This document shows, piece by piece, positions 6,068 through 13,744 of a stretch of 18,704 nucleotides of DNA. This stretch comes from JBEKTY01 sp049515555. Its GTDB lineage: Bacteria; Planctomycetota; Planctomycetia; Pirellulales; Thermoguttaceae. The DNA lies in the NCBI GenBank assembly GCA_049515555.1, contig JBEKTY010000158.1, positions 1 through 18,704 on the forward strand, given 5' to 3'. Position 1 is the first letter of the stretch, and every line of letters begins with the position of its first letter. Made by a program: the position numbers and the translations under genes. Under the pieces are notes generated by a model. It did not search any database, was not told where the DNA came from, and saw only the letters and a program-made list of their open reading frames with translations.

Positions 6068-7032
6068 TAGTTGACTGACCCTGGTCCGGTGTTCCTTGCT
6101 GACGGTTGGGCGATGGTGCCATCCAGGCGGGCAACGCCCGGCTCTGCCGCCGGCGGGGCCTGCTCCGACGACGTGCCCGCGGCGGCCGACGGCATCAACG
6201 GGCTGCCTTGAAGGTTGCCGGCCCCGGGGAAGTCGTTGCGATAGTTTTTTTGGGAACCGTTGCGGGGGTCTGACGGGGCAGCCCCGGGCAGCGCGGCGCG
6301 GTAGCCGCTGGCCGGATCGCTCCGCACGTCGGCCTGGTACAATCCCTGCTCCAGGAGCCGGTTGTTCTCGCGATAGTCCACCGCATCGCTCAGCGCCATG
6401 GGCCGATTGGCGCCGGCCTGCGATTGCGGAGTGAGCACTGCGGGCGAGCCCGCGGCCGTTCCGGTGCGGGCCTGGAAACTCCCCGGCTGGCCGCTGGCCG
6501 TTGGCAGTGCGGCCCCCGGACTGGCCGGTTGGCCGGGCGTGCCGGAAACGGCCGATCCCGGGACCCGCCAAGCAGGCAAATCGTTGACGATGGGCTTCGA
6601 CTTGGCATGCGTGGGCCAGAAGAACTCCAACACGGCAACCATAATCAGGATCAGGCCCACCCCCATTACCAGTTTATTGGACAGCCCTTGGCGAATGATG
6701 CGGCCATCGGCCGGCCCGGCGAAGTCCACGGTATGCCGCGGCGCGTCAAGGTCGGGGATTTGGGCAAGTAGCACAGACTTCTTCGATGCCCCATCCCCGG
6801 CTGGCGGCGCGGCCATACATTGATTCTCGGGTTGCCGGCCCGCCTGAGCCTCGGCGGCCGTACCGTTCGGTTGCCGGCCGGCCTGGGCTTGGACTGTCAT
6901 ATCAAGACTGTTCATGGCAGAACACATAGGGGCGACCTTTGCTAGCAGAGATTGCTGGCCTTCTGCGCGCAGCGGCGCAGGAAGCCATTGTCCAGCCGTG
7001 TTATCGGTTCCGAATACGTTGATCTTGAGCAT
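6064..7032 (-). CDS. Single-pass membrane protein of the CpsD/ExeA-like cassette, function unknown
   Basis: The ATG at 7032 gives 322 residues. The N-terminal part is presumed cytoplasmic and contains a partial duplication (AQAGRQPNGTAAE and AQAGRQPENQ). One strong membrane helix, KLVMGVGLILIMVAVLEFFW (about residues 120-139), follows. The rest is a Pro/Ala/Gly-rich, probably periplasmic tail with RENNRLLEQGLYQADVRSD and a C-terminal VARLDGTIAQP-type motif. I recall similar tails next to CpsD-like and ExeA-like genes in other planctomycetes, but cannot confirm this here. The start is uncertain: ATG codons at 6927 (weak AAAGG upstream) and 6915 would shorten it by 35 or 39 residues. It reads away from the ThuA-like gene and shares a 260-bp divergent upstream region with it. 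Confidence 0.6.
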   Translation of the reverse strand: MLKINVFGTDNTAGQWLPAPLRAEGQQSLLAKVAPMCSAMNSLDMTVQAQAGRQPNGTAAEAQAGRQPENQCMAAPPAGDGASKKSVLLAQIPDLDAPRHTVDFAGPADGRIIRQGLSNKLVMGVGLILIMVAVLEFFWPTHAKSKPIVNDLPAWRVPGSAVSGTPGQPASPGAALPTASGQPGSFQARTGTAAGSPAVLTPQSQAGANRPMALSDAVDYRENNRLLEQGLYQADVRSDPASGYRAALPGAAPSDPRNGSQKNYRNDFPGAGNLQGSPLMPSAAAGTSSEQAPPAAEPGVARLDGTIAQPSARNTGPGSVNY

Positions 7033-7183
7033 TAACGCGAGTTTAGCGATGGCGGAGAATGGATAAACTGTCACGGACCGCGCCGGCGGTAGGTGGCTTC
7101 CGTCAGGGCCTCTTGTGCCGGCACCCCGATAGACAAGCTGCCGGGCCACCCGGGGGGGAATAGACAAGCGGTCGGCGGGCTCC

Positions 7184-7211
7184 TTGACTTGGCGTCGAAT
7201 GTCGCTAGCAT
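7184..7211 (+). promoter_or_regulatory. Sigma-70-like promoter upstream of the ThuA-like gene
   Basis: TTGACT (7184-7189) and TAGCAT (7206-7211) are separated by 16 bp. Start of transcription near 7218 would leave a leader of about 77 nt before the ATG at 7295. It probably drives the run thuA-like, thiC, MFS and ROK, whose genes are spaced 13-120 nt apart. The rest of the divergent gap 7033-7294 shows nothing I can name. Confidence 0.55.
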
Positions 7212-7294
7212 GGAAGCCTGTGAGAGTCCCTGTCGGGCGGTCCGTGGGGACGGTCACTGAGAAAATTGGCTCTCTGGCGGAAAGGACGAGCAAC

Positions 7295-8047
7295 ATGCGA
7301 CGTGCCCTGACGGTTCTGACTGTGGTTGGTCTGGTGGCGTTGGTTTCGGTGGCGGGGCTTTGGGGGGCGGAGAAGCCCAAGATCCAAGTGCTCGTCATTA
7401 CGGGCGACGACGTGGACGTGCATCCCTGGAAGATCACGTCGGCCGCCACGCGCGACATCCTGACGGCGACCGGCAAGTTCGACGTGAAAGTGAGCGAGGA
7501 CCTGAAGCCGCTGGAGTCGGCCGAGGGCCTGAAGGCCTACGACGTGATCGTCTATGCCCGCTTCCACCGCGGCAAGGCCCCGCTCAGCCCGCAGGCCAAG
7601 GAGAACCTGCTGGACTTCGTAAAGGGCGGCAAGGGGTTCTTCGTGCAGCACCTGGCCAGCGCCTCGTTCGCCGACTGGCCGGAGTTCGGCAAGCTGTGCG
7701 GGCGGTATTGGGTGATGGGCAAATCGGGCCACGGTCCGCGAGTGCCGTTCGAGTCGAAGATCGCCGATGCCGCGCATCCCATCACCGCGGGGCTGGCGGC
7801 CTTCACGACCGACGACGAGCTGTATGCGAAGCTTTGCGGCGACGGGCCGATCCACGTGCTGGTCACGGCCGATTCGCCGTGGAGCAAGAAGACCGAGCCG
7901 CTGGTGTTCTGCCTGGACTACGGGCAGGGGCGGGTGGTGCACAATGCCTACGGCCACGACGGCAAGGCCTTGCAAACGCCCGAGGTGCAGAAGATCATTG
8001 CCCGGGGCGTGGAGTGGGCCGCCACCGGCAAGGTGAGCGGGGAGTGA
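7295..8047 (+). CDS. Secreted ThuA-like (type 1 glutamine amidotransferase-fold) protein
   Basis: The product has 250 residues with a signal peptide (about 1-25, MRRALTVLTVVGLVALVSV to WGAE). A ThuA domain follows: IQVLVITGDDVDVHPWKITS, ILTATGKFDVKVSEDL, YDVIVYARFH, NLLDFVKGGKGFFVQHLAS, a D..HPIT segment (ADAAHPITAGLAAF), and GQGRVVHNAYGHDGKAL at the end. Size and motif order match single-domain secreted ThuA proteins, common in planctomycetes. AAGGA at 7282-7286 sits 8 nt before the ATG. ThuA proteins are linked to trehalose or other disaccharide use, often beside oxidoreductases and DUF1080 proteins, but the reaction is not settled for most members. The link to the following thiC gene appears positional only. 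Confidence 0.88.
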   Translation: MRRALTVLTVVGLVALVSVAGLWGAEKPKIQVLVITGDDVDVHPWKITSAATRDILTATGKFDVKVSEDLKPLESAEGLKAYDVIVYARFHRGKAPLSPQAKENLLDFVKGGKGFFVQHLASASFADWPEFGKLCGRYWVMGKSGHGPRVPFESKIADAAHPITAGLAAFTTDDELYAKLCGDGPIHVLVTADSPWSKKTEPLVFCLDYGQGRVVHNAYGHDGKALQTPEVQKIIARGVEWAATGKVSGE

Positions 8048-8073
8048 ATGAGGAGAAGTTAGGAGTCGGAAGT

Positions 8074-9363
<1,290 letters not shown>

Positions 9364-9390
<27 letters not shown>

Positions 9391-9484
9391 GGTGAGGGGA
9401 CGCGAGTGAGGACCTTGCCGATCCGCTTTTCCTGACGCACGCGAGTTTCCCTCACCCCGGCCCTCTCCCGGAGGGAGAGGGGGA
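9364..9484. repeat. REPIN-like element: two inverted REP palindromes
   Basis: Copy A (9364-9400) and copy B (9448-9484) are inverted versions of one 37-bp sequence. Each holds its own small palindrome (CCCTCTCC...GGAGAGGG type), and a 47-bp loop separates them. Copy A overlaps the thiC coding end and supplies its stop. RNA from this region could fold into a strong hairpin between thiC and the MFS gene, attenuating readthrough or stabilising the thiC message. A REP family with similar words recurs at 17655-17739. Confidence 0.85.
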
Positions 9485-9509
9485 CGGATTTGCCGAAGGC
9501 CAACCGCCA

Positions 9510-10790
9510 ATGACCAATGACCGACGGCAAGCCTGGACGGCCCTGGCATTGCTTCTGGGCATGAATCTGCTGAACTACATCGACCGCCAGGTGCTGGCGG
9601 CGGTGGAGCCGCAGATCGAACAATCGCTATTCCTGGCCCACGATGCCCACGACCCGATCGTGCAGACGAAGATGGGGCTGCTGGGCTCCGCCTTCATGAT
9701 TTCTTACATGATCGCGGCGCCGGTGTTCGGGCTGTTGGCCGGGCGGTGGCCGCGCTGGAAGCTGTTGGCGGCGGGCGCGGTGGTGTGGAGCCTGGCTAGC
9801 GGGGCCAGCGGCCTGGCCACCGGTTTTGCGGTGCTGCTGGCCACGCGGGCCTTGGTGGGCGTGGGCGAAGGGGCCTATGGCCCGGTCGCTCCCGCGCTGC
9901 TCTCAGACCTGTTTCCGGTGGCCGTGCGGGGCCGGATGATGGCCTGGTTCTACATGGCCATTCCGCTGGGCGGGGCGTTGGGCTACGCCCTGGGCGGCCA
10001 GCTTGCCCACCTGAACCCGGCCGGCGAGAGCTGGCGGTGGGCCTTCTATGTCGTCGTGCCGCCGGGGCTGCTCGTGGCCCTATGGGCACTCCTGATGCGG
10101 GAACCGGCCCGCGGCGGGGCCGACCAGCGGCCCGCCCCGCCGCGGCGGTTGCCGGCCAAGAGCTATCTCGTGTTGCTCCGCACGCCGTCGCTGGTGCTCG
10201 TCACGTTGGGCATGACGGCCATGAGCTTCGCGCTGGGCGGGCTGGCCTTCTGGATGCCCAAGTACCTGCAAATCCAGAAGGTGCCCGACGTGTGCGGCCT
10301 GACGCCGGTCACGTTTTTCGGGCTGTTGACGGCATCGGTCGGGCTGGTGGCCACGCTGGCCGGCGGCTGGGCCGGCGACCGGCTCCGCCAGCGCTGGTCG
10401 GGCTCGTATTTCCTCGTGTCGGGGGCGGGACTGCTGGTCTGCGTGCCGTGCACGTGGCTCTGTCTGACGATGCCCTTTCCCCTGGCCTGGGTGTTCCTGG
10501 GGCTGGCCGTGTTCTTCCTGTTCTTCAACACCGGCCCGACGAACACGATCGTGGCCAACGTGACGCATCCTGCGATGCGTGCGGGGGCCTTCGCCCTGAA
10601 CATCCTGGTCATCCACGCGCTGGGCGACGCCATCTCGCCGGCGGTGGTGGGCGCGATCGCCGACCGCTGGAGCCTGGTCCACGCCATGGTCGCCGTCTCG
10701 CTCTTTATGGCCCTCGGCGGCGTGGCGTGGTTGTGGGGCGCACGGTATCTGCAGCGGGACACGGAGGCGGCGGCCCTGCGAGTCCCGTAA
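9510..10790 (+). CDS. Major facilitator superfamily transporter (Spinster-like)
   Basis: The 426-residue membrane protein shows about 12 hydrophobic helices in two six-helix halves. Recognisable motifs are LNYIDRQVLAAVEPQIEQSL in helix 1, the loop-2/3 stretch GLLAGRWPRWKLL, RALVGVGEGAYGPVAPALL in helix 4, and AGGWAGDRLRQRW in the second half (loop 8/9). This pattern fits Spinster/SLC63-like and hexuronate-type MFS proteins. The cargo cannot be read from sequence; the ROK kinase 13 nt downstream argues weakly for a sugar. The start is notable: ATG 9510 lies inside two tandem CCAATGA heptamers (9507-9520), which encode the residues MTND. No other in-frame ATG precedes the LLGMNLLNY region, and no clear Shine-Dalgarno is present. 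Confidence 0.88.
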   Translation: MTNDRRQAWTALALLLGMNLLNYIDRQVLAAVEPQIEQSLFLAHDAHDPIVQTKMGLLGSAFMISYMIAAPVFGLLAGRWPRWKLLAAGAVVWSLASGASGLATGFAVLLATRALVGVGEGAYGPVAPALLSDLFPVAVRGRMMAWFYMAIPLGGALGYALGGQLAHLNPAGESWRWAFYVVVPPGLLVALWALLMREPARGGADQRPAPPRRLPAKSYLVLLRTPSLVLVTLGMTAMSFALGGLAFWMPKYLQIQKVPDVCGLTPVTFFGLLTASVGLVATLAGGWAGDRLRQRWSGSYFLVSGAGLLVCVPCTWLCLTMPFPLAWVFLGLAVFFLFFNTGPTNTIVANVTHPAMRAGAFALNILVIHALGDAISPAVVGAIADRWSLVHAMVAVSLFMALGGVAWLWGARYLQRDTEAAALRVP

Positions 10791-10803
10791 GGAGTTGCCA
10801 AGC

Positions 10804-11859
10804 ATGTTCCTGGGAATTGAAATCGGGGCCACGAAACTGCAACTGGGCGTGGGGCGGGGCGACGGCACGCCGCTGGTCGAGCTCTGCCGTTGCGACGTTG
10901 AACTCGCCGCCGGGGCGGAGGGCATCCGGCGGCAGATCGAGACGACCGCCCGCGGCCTGATCGAGCGGCATGGCGTGCGGGCCGTGGGGATCGGTTTCGG
11001 CGGGCCGGTCGATGCGGCGGCCGGGCGGACGATCACCAGTCATCAGGTCGAAGGCTGGGCGGACTTCCCCTTGGCCGATTGGTGCCGGCAAACGCTGGGG
11101 CTGCCCGCGGCGCTGGCCAACGATTCCGACTCGGCCGGCCTGGCCGAGGCGCTGTTCGGCGCGGGGCGGTCGTTCCGCGTGGTGTTCTATAACAACGTGG
11201 GCAGCGGGATCGGCGGGGCCCTGGTCATCGGGGGCCAGCTCTATAGTGGCAGCCGGGGTGTGGCCTCCGAACTGGGGCATCTGCGGCCCGGGCCGCAGGC
11301 CACCCGGCCCGATCAAACGATTGAAGCCGTCGCCAGCGGATTCGGGATCTCGGCCGCCGCCCAGGCCTGGCTGAAGGCGAACATCCCAAGCGGGGACTGT
11401 CCCAATCCTTGCACTAGCGAAAATGGGCCGGTCCCCTCCGACTCCCTGCCAGCCACCAGCCACCAGCCACCAGCCACCTCCCATGCCGCCCCCCGCACCG
11501 CCGCTGCGGCCGCCGACCTCTGGCGACGATGCCAGTCCGACCCGCAACGACTCAGCGGCAAGATGGTCGCCGAGGCGGCCGGCGCGGGCAATCCGGCCGC
11601 GCGGGCCATTCTCCGCCGCGCCCTGCGGACCTTGGGCTGGGGCATCGCACAGATGATCACCCTGCTGGCGCCGGAGGTCGTGGTCATGGGCGGCGGAGTG
11701 CCGCTGGTGGGCGAGGCCCTGTTCTTCGAGCCCTTGCGGCGGGAGGTGGCCCGCTACGTGTTCCCGCCGCTGCGGGAAAGCTACCGCATCGTACCCGCCG
11801 AGCTGGGCGAAGAAGTGGTCGTGTACGGGGCCCTGGCCATCGCCGCCCGCGGCGGATAG
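10804..11859 (+). CDS. ROK-family sugar kinase with an in-frame repeat insertion
   Basis: ROK kinases phosphorylate glucose, fructose or amino sugars with ATP. Visible elements: ATP site LGIEIGATKLQLG (residues 3-15), VGIGFGGPVD (61-70), catalytic Asp107 in ALANDSDSAGLAEALFG, NNVGSGIGGALVIGGQLYSG (130-149) and ELGHLRPG (156-163). The usual zinc-binding CxCGxxGCxE motif after ELGH is absent, so this is the zinc-less subtype. Residues about 196-235 (SGDCPNPCTSENGPVPSD, then PATSHQPPATSH) are translated intergenic-type repeat dividing the sugar kinase fold, yet the frame stays open and VVVMGGGVPLVGEALFFEPL follows normally. GGAG directly after the MFS stop fixes ATG 10804. Specificity is unknown; co-transcription with the transporter is likely. 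Confidence 0.88.
   Translation: MFLGIEIGATKLQLGVGRGDGTPLVELCRCDVELAAGAEGIRRQIETTARGLIERHGVRAVGIGFGGPVDAAAGRTITSHQVEGWADFPLADWCRQTLGLPAALANDSDSAGLAEALFGAGRSFRVVFYNNVGSGIGGALVIGGQLYSGSRGVASELGHLRPGPQATRPDQTIEAVASGFGISAAAQAWLKANIPSGDCPNPCTSENGPVPSDSLPATSHQPPATSHAAPRTAAAAADLWRRCQSDPQRLSGKMVAEAAGAGNPAARAILRRALRTLGWGIAQMITLLAPEVVVMGGGVPLVGEALFFEPLRREVARYVFPPLRESYRIVPAELGEEVVVYGALAIAARGG
11392..11478. repeat. Palindrome plus heptamer array inserted inside the ROK kinase gene
   Basis: An imperfect palindrome (GGGGACTGTCCC at 11392-11403 against GGGCCGGTCCCC ending at 11436) is followed by four contiguous AGCCACC heptamers (11451-11478). Both are of the kind seen between genes elsewhere in the window. 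Here they lie within a conserved kinase gene without breaking the frame. Confidence 0.85.
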
Positions 11860-12019
11860 GAGCTGCAAATCTAAGATCTCAAATCTCAGATATTAGGCCA
11901 GACGCGGAGCGCCTGACAGGAAAGGCAGTTGCCCGCAAAGGCGAGGCTCGATCAACGTGGGCTGTCGGAACCGCCTGCCGCGCGGTAGAATATAAGGAAG
12001 GGTTAGGGAGGCAACGATC

Positions 12020-12256
12020 ATGGTTTACCGAGGCCACGTGGAAAATGGCGCGATCCGGTTGGACGACGCGCCGGTCCTGCCTGAGGGGATCGGGGTCGAG
12101 GTGCGATTGCTCACTGGGTACTCCTCCCAGGCGGGAGAAGAGAATGTCCCCAGTCTGTATGAACGTCTGAAAGACGTCGTGGGAATGGCGAAAGGGCTCC
12201 CACCGGATGCCTCCGCCAACGTCGATCATTACCTCTACGGTCATCCGAAGCGATGA
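12020..12256 (+). CDS. VapB-type antitoxin (small N-terminal beta-strand domain)
   Basis: The 78-residue product starts MVYRGHVENGAIRLDDAPVL, then PEGIGVEVRLL. This is the short beta-hairpin domain of AF2212/DUF104-like antitoxins. The tail (SLYERLKDVVGMAKGLPPDA, then DHYLYGHPKR) is the toxin-binding helix and conserved end common in antitoxins paired with PIN toxins. GGGAGG at 12006-12011 precedes the ATG by 8 nt. The stop overlaps the toxin start by 4 nt (ATGA). The pair would be co-translated and probably autoregulated, although no operator is evident. The 160 bp before it (11860-12019) contain a short AAATCTCAGAT-type repeat (11868-11896) and an AT-rich TAGAATATAAG without a good -35 box. 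Confidence 0.75.
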   Translation: MVYRGHVENGAIRLDDAPVLPEGIGVEVRLLTGYSSQAGEENVPSLYERLKDVVGMAKGLPPDASANVDHYLYGHPKR

Positions 12257-12654
12257 ACCGCGTCTTCGCAGACACTTCGTACTACATTGCGCTGGTCGGC
12301 GACCACGATCAACACCACGCTGAGGCCGTGGCCCTGGCCCAGGTGTTCCATGGACTGATTGTCACCACCGACTTCGTTCTCGTGGAAGTGGGCAACTGGC
12401 TGTCGCAGGTTGGAGACCGTCCTGTTTTTCTCAGGCTGCTCGAGGCAGTGGGCGCGGACGCACAAACCGAAATCTTGCCAGCGACGCGCGATCTTTTTGA
12501 CGCGGGGTGCGTTCTGTTCGCCCGCCGGACGGATAAGAACTGGTCGCTGACGGACTGCGTTTCCTTCGCGGTAATGCACCAACAGGGGTTGGCGGAAGCG
12601 TTTACCGCGGACCACCACTTCGAGCAGGCAGGATTCAAGGCTCTGCTGCGATGA
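12253..12654 (+). CDS. vapC: PIN-domain ribonuclease toxin, VapC family
   Basis: The product has 133 residues with the PIN acidic residues in place: Asp7 in FADTSYY, Glu45 in FVLVEVGNWL, Asp101 in SLTDCVSFAVM, and Asp120 in FTADHHFEQAGF. VapC toxins are Mg2+-dependent RNases that typically cleave tRNA or rRNA and are neutralised by the upstream VapB-like protein. The 4-nt overlap with the antitoxin gene and the full-length domain argue for a working pair. It converges on dapB with only 6 nt between the stop codons. Its target RNA cannot be predicted from sequence. Confidence 0.9.
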   Translation: MNRVFADTSYYIALVGDHDQHHAEAVALAQVFHGLIVTTDFVLVEVGNWLSQVGDRPVFLRLLEAVGADAQTEILPATRDLFDAGCVLFARRTDKNWSLTDCVSFAVMHQQGLAEAFTADHHFEQAGFKALLR

Positions 12655-12660
12655 CGGCGC

Positions 12661-13449
12661 TCACAGGCCCAGCACGTCGCTCATTTGGTACAGGCCGGGC
12701 GGCTTGCCGGCCAGGAATTGGGCGGCGCGGAGGGCCCCCAGGGCGTAGCAGTCGCGGCTGGTGGCGCGGACGCCCAACTCGATCGTTTCGCCCAGCATGG
12801 CGAAGACGACGGTGTGCTCGCCGGGGTTGTCGCCGCTGCGAATGGCATGGTAGCAGATCTCGTCGTGGGGCCGCTTGCCGGGCCGGCCGGAGCGGCCGTG
12901 GCGGTGCTGCGTCTGGCCCATGGCCTGGGCGATGATCTGGCCCAGTTTCAAGGCCGTGCCGCTGGGCGAGTCTTCCTTGAAGCGGTGATGCCGCTCGATG
13001 ATCTCGATGTCGGCGTCCTTGTCGGCCAGGGCCCGGGCGGCCAGCTCGCACAGTTTCATCGTCAGGTTGACGGCCAGGCTCATGTTGGGCGACCAGAGCA
13101 GGGGGATCTCGCGGGCCGCCGCCTCGATCAGCTTGATCTGCTCCGGCGCCAGGCCGGTGGTGGCCACGACCAGCGGCAGCCGTTTCTGGCGGCAGGTTTC
13201 GACGATCGCTGCCGCGGCGGCCGGCACGGAAAAGTCGATCACCGCGTCCAGCGGCGCGGCCACCTCGCAACTTAGCGGGACGCCCAGCGGGCCAACGCCG
13301 GCCAGTGTGCCGGCATCCTGGCCCAGCAGCTCGTGGCCCGGCGATTCCAGCGCGGCCGCCACGCTGTACTGCGGATCGGCCGCCCCCAGGGCGACCAACC
13401 GCCGACCCATGCGGCCGGCGGCACCATGAATGGCAATGCGGAGAGACAT
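12661..13449 (-). CDS. dapB: 4-hydroxy-tetrahydrodipicolinate reductase
   Basis: DapB reduces hydroxytetrahydrodipicolinate with NAD(P)H in lysine and diaminopimelate synthesis. The 262-residue product has the nucleotide-binding GAAGRMG (residues 9-15), ATTG (97-99 region), SPNMSLAVN, the catalytic ERHHRFKEDSPSGTAL (His154, His155, Lys158, and the Gly-Thr pair), and GEHTVVFAMLGETIEL. Length and motifs are complete. The ATG at 13449 has no Shine-Dalgarno: an octamer array (AAATCCC C/T on the coding strand) ends 5 nt before it and continues for 160 bp upstream. Transcription may come from thrC about 290 bp upstream, the other aspartate-family gene here, or from an unseen promoter within the repeat. 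Confidence 0.95.
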   Translation of the reverse strand: MSLRIAIHGAAGRMGRRLVALGAADPQYSVAAALESPGHELLGQDAGTLAGVGPLGVPLSCEVAAPLDAVIDFSVPAAAAAIVETCRQKRLPLVVATTGLAPEQIKLIEAAAREIPLLWSPNMSLAVNLTMKLCELAARALADKDADIEIIERHHRFKEDSPSGTALKLGQIIAQAMGQTQHRHGRSGRPGKRPHDEICYHAIRSGDNPGEHTVVFAMLGETIELGVRATSRDCYALGALRAAQFLAGKPPGLYQMSDVLGL

Positions 13450-13454
13450 GGGAT

Positions 13455-13614
13455 AGGGATTTGGGGATTTGGGGATTTAGGGATTTGGGGATTTAGGGAT
13501 TTAGGGATTTGGGGATTTAGGGATTTGGGGATTTAGGGATTTGGGGATTTAGGGATTTGGGGATTTAGGGATTTGGGGATTTAGGGATTTGGGGATTTAG
13601 GGATTTGGGGATTT
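13455..13614. repeat. Octamer tandem array, 20 uninterrupted units, 5 nt upstream of dapB
   Basis: Twenty contiguous 8-bp units run exactly from 13455 to 13614, each AGGGATTT or GGGGATTT on the plus strand. After the first seven, the two forms alternate strictly, giving a 16-bp higher-order unit. The coding strand of dapB therefore reads AAATCCCC and AAATCCCT up to its start codon. Slippage could readily change the copy number. Confidence 0.98.
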
Positions 13615-13620
13615 GGGCGG

Positions 13621-13686
13621 CCACGGATTGAGCACGGATTTTCACGGATTGTGGATATCCGTGTTTGATCCGTGTTTCATCCGTGG
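13621..13686. terminator. Large hairpin built of three CACGGAT and three ATCCGTG words, between thrC and dapB
   Basis: CACGGAT occurs at 13622, 13633 and 13643; its complement ATCCGTG at 13657, 13668 and 13679. Copies are about one helix turn (10-11 bp) apart and the two halves pair across a centre near 13653. RNA from either strand can form a long stem. It lies just after the thrC stop in the thrC direction, so it may end or attenuate transcription before dapB, although no U-tract follows. A dispersed palindromic repeat or protein-binding site is the alternative; related TCCGTG words occur near 3600-3680. Confidence 0.5.
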
Positions 13687-13712
13687 CTCAACTTTGGTTG
13701 CGGCGAATTGTC

Positions 13713-13744
13713 GTCACCGCGTCACCGCGTCTCCGCGTCACTCA
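13713..13744. repeat. Octamer array (GTCACCGC type) overlapping the thrC stop codon
   Basis: Four 8-bp units, GTCACCGC twice, GTCTCCGC and GTCACTCA, end at 13744. The thrC stop (TGA on the minus strand, 13744-13742) is the end of the last degenerate unit. Confidence 0.75.

Noticed and set aside
7206..7294. CTGAGA-containing leader considered as a TPP riboswitch for the run that includes thiC
   Set aside because: The second conserved half (the ACCTGA...GGATAATGCCAGC-type region) is missing, and the sequence precedes the ThuA-like gene, not thiC directly.
11963..11996. TAGAATATAAG as a vapBC promoter
   Set aside because: No acceptable -35 hexamer lies 16-18 bp upstream, so it is mentioned only as an AT-rich word.
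13455..13614. Octamer array as a frame-shifting phase-variation switch
   Set aside because: The array lies outside the dapB reading frame chosen here, so copy changes would alter spacing but not the frame.
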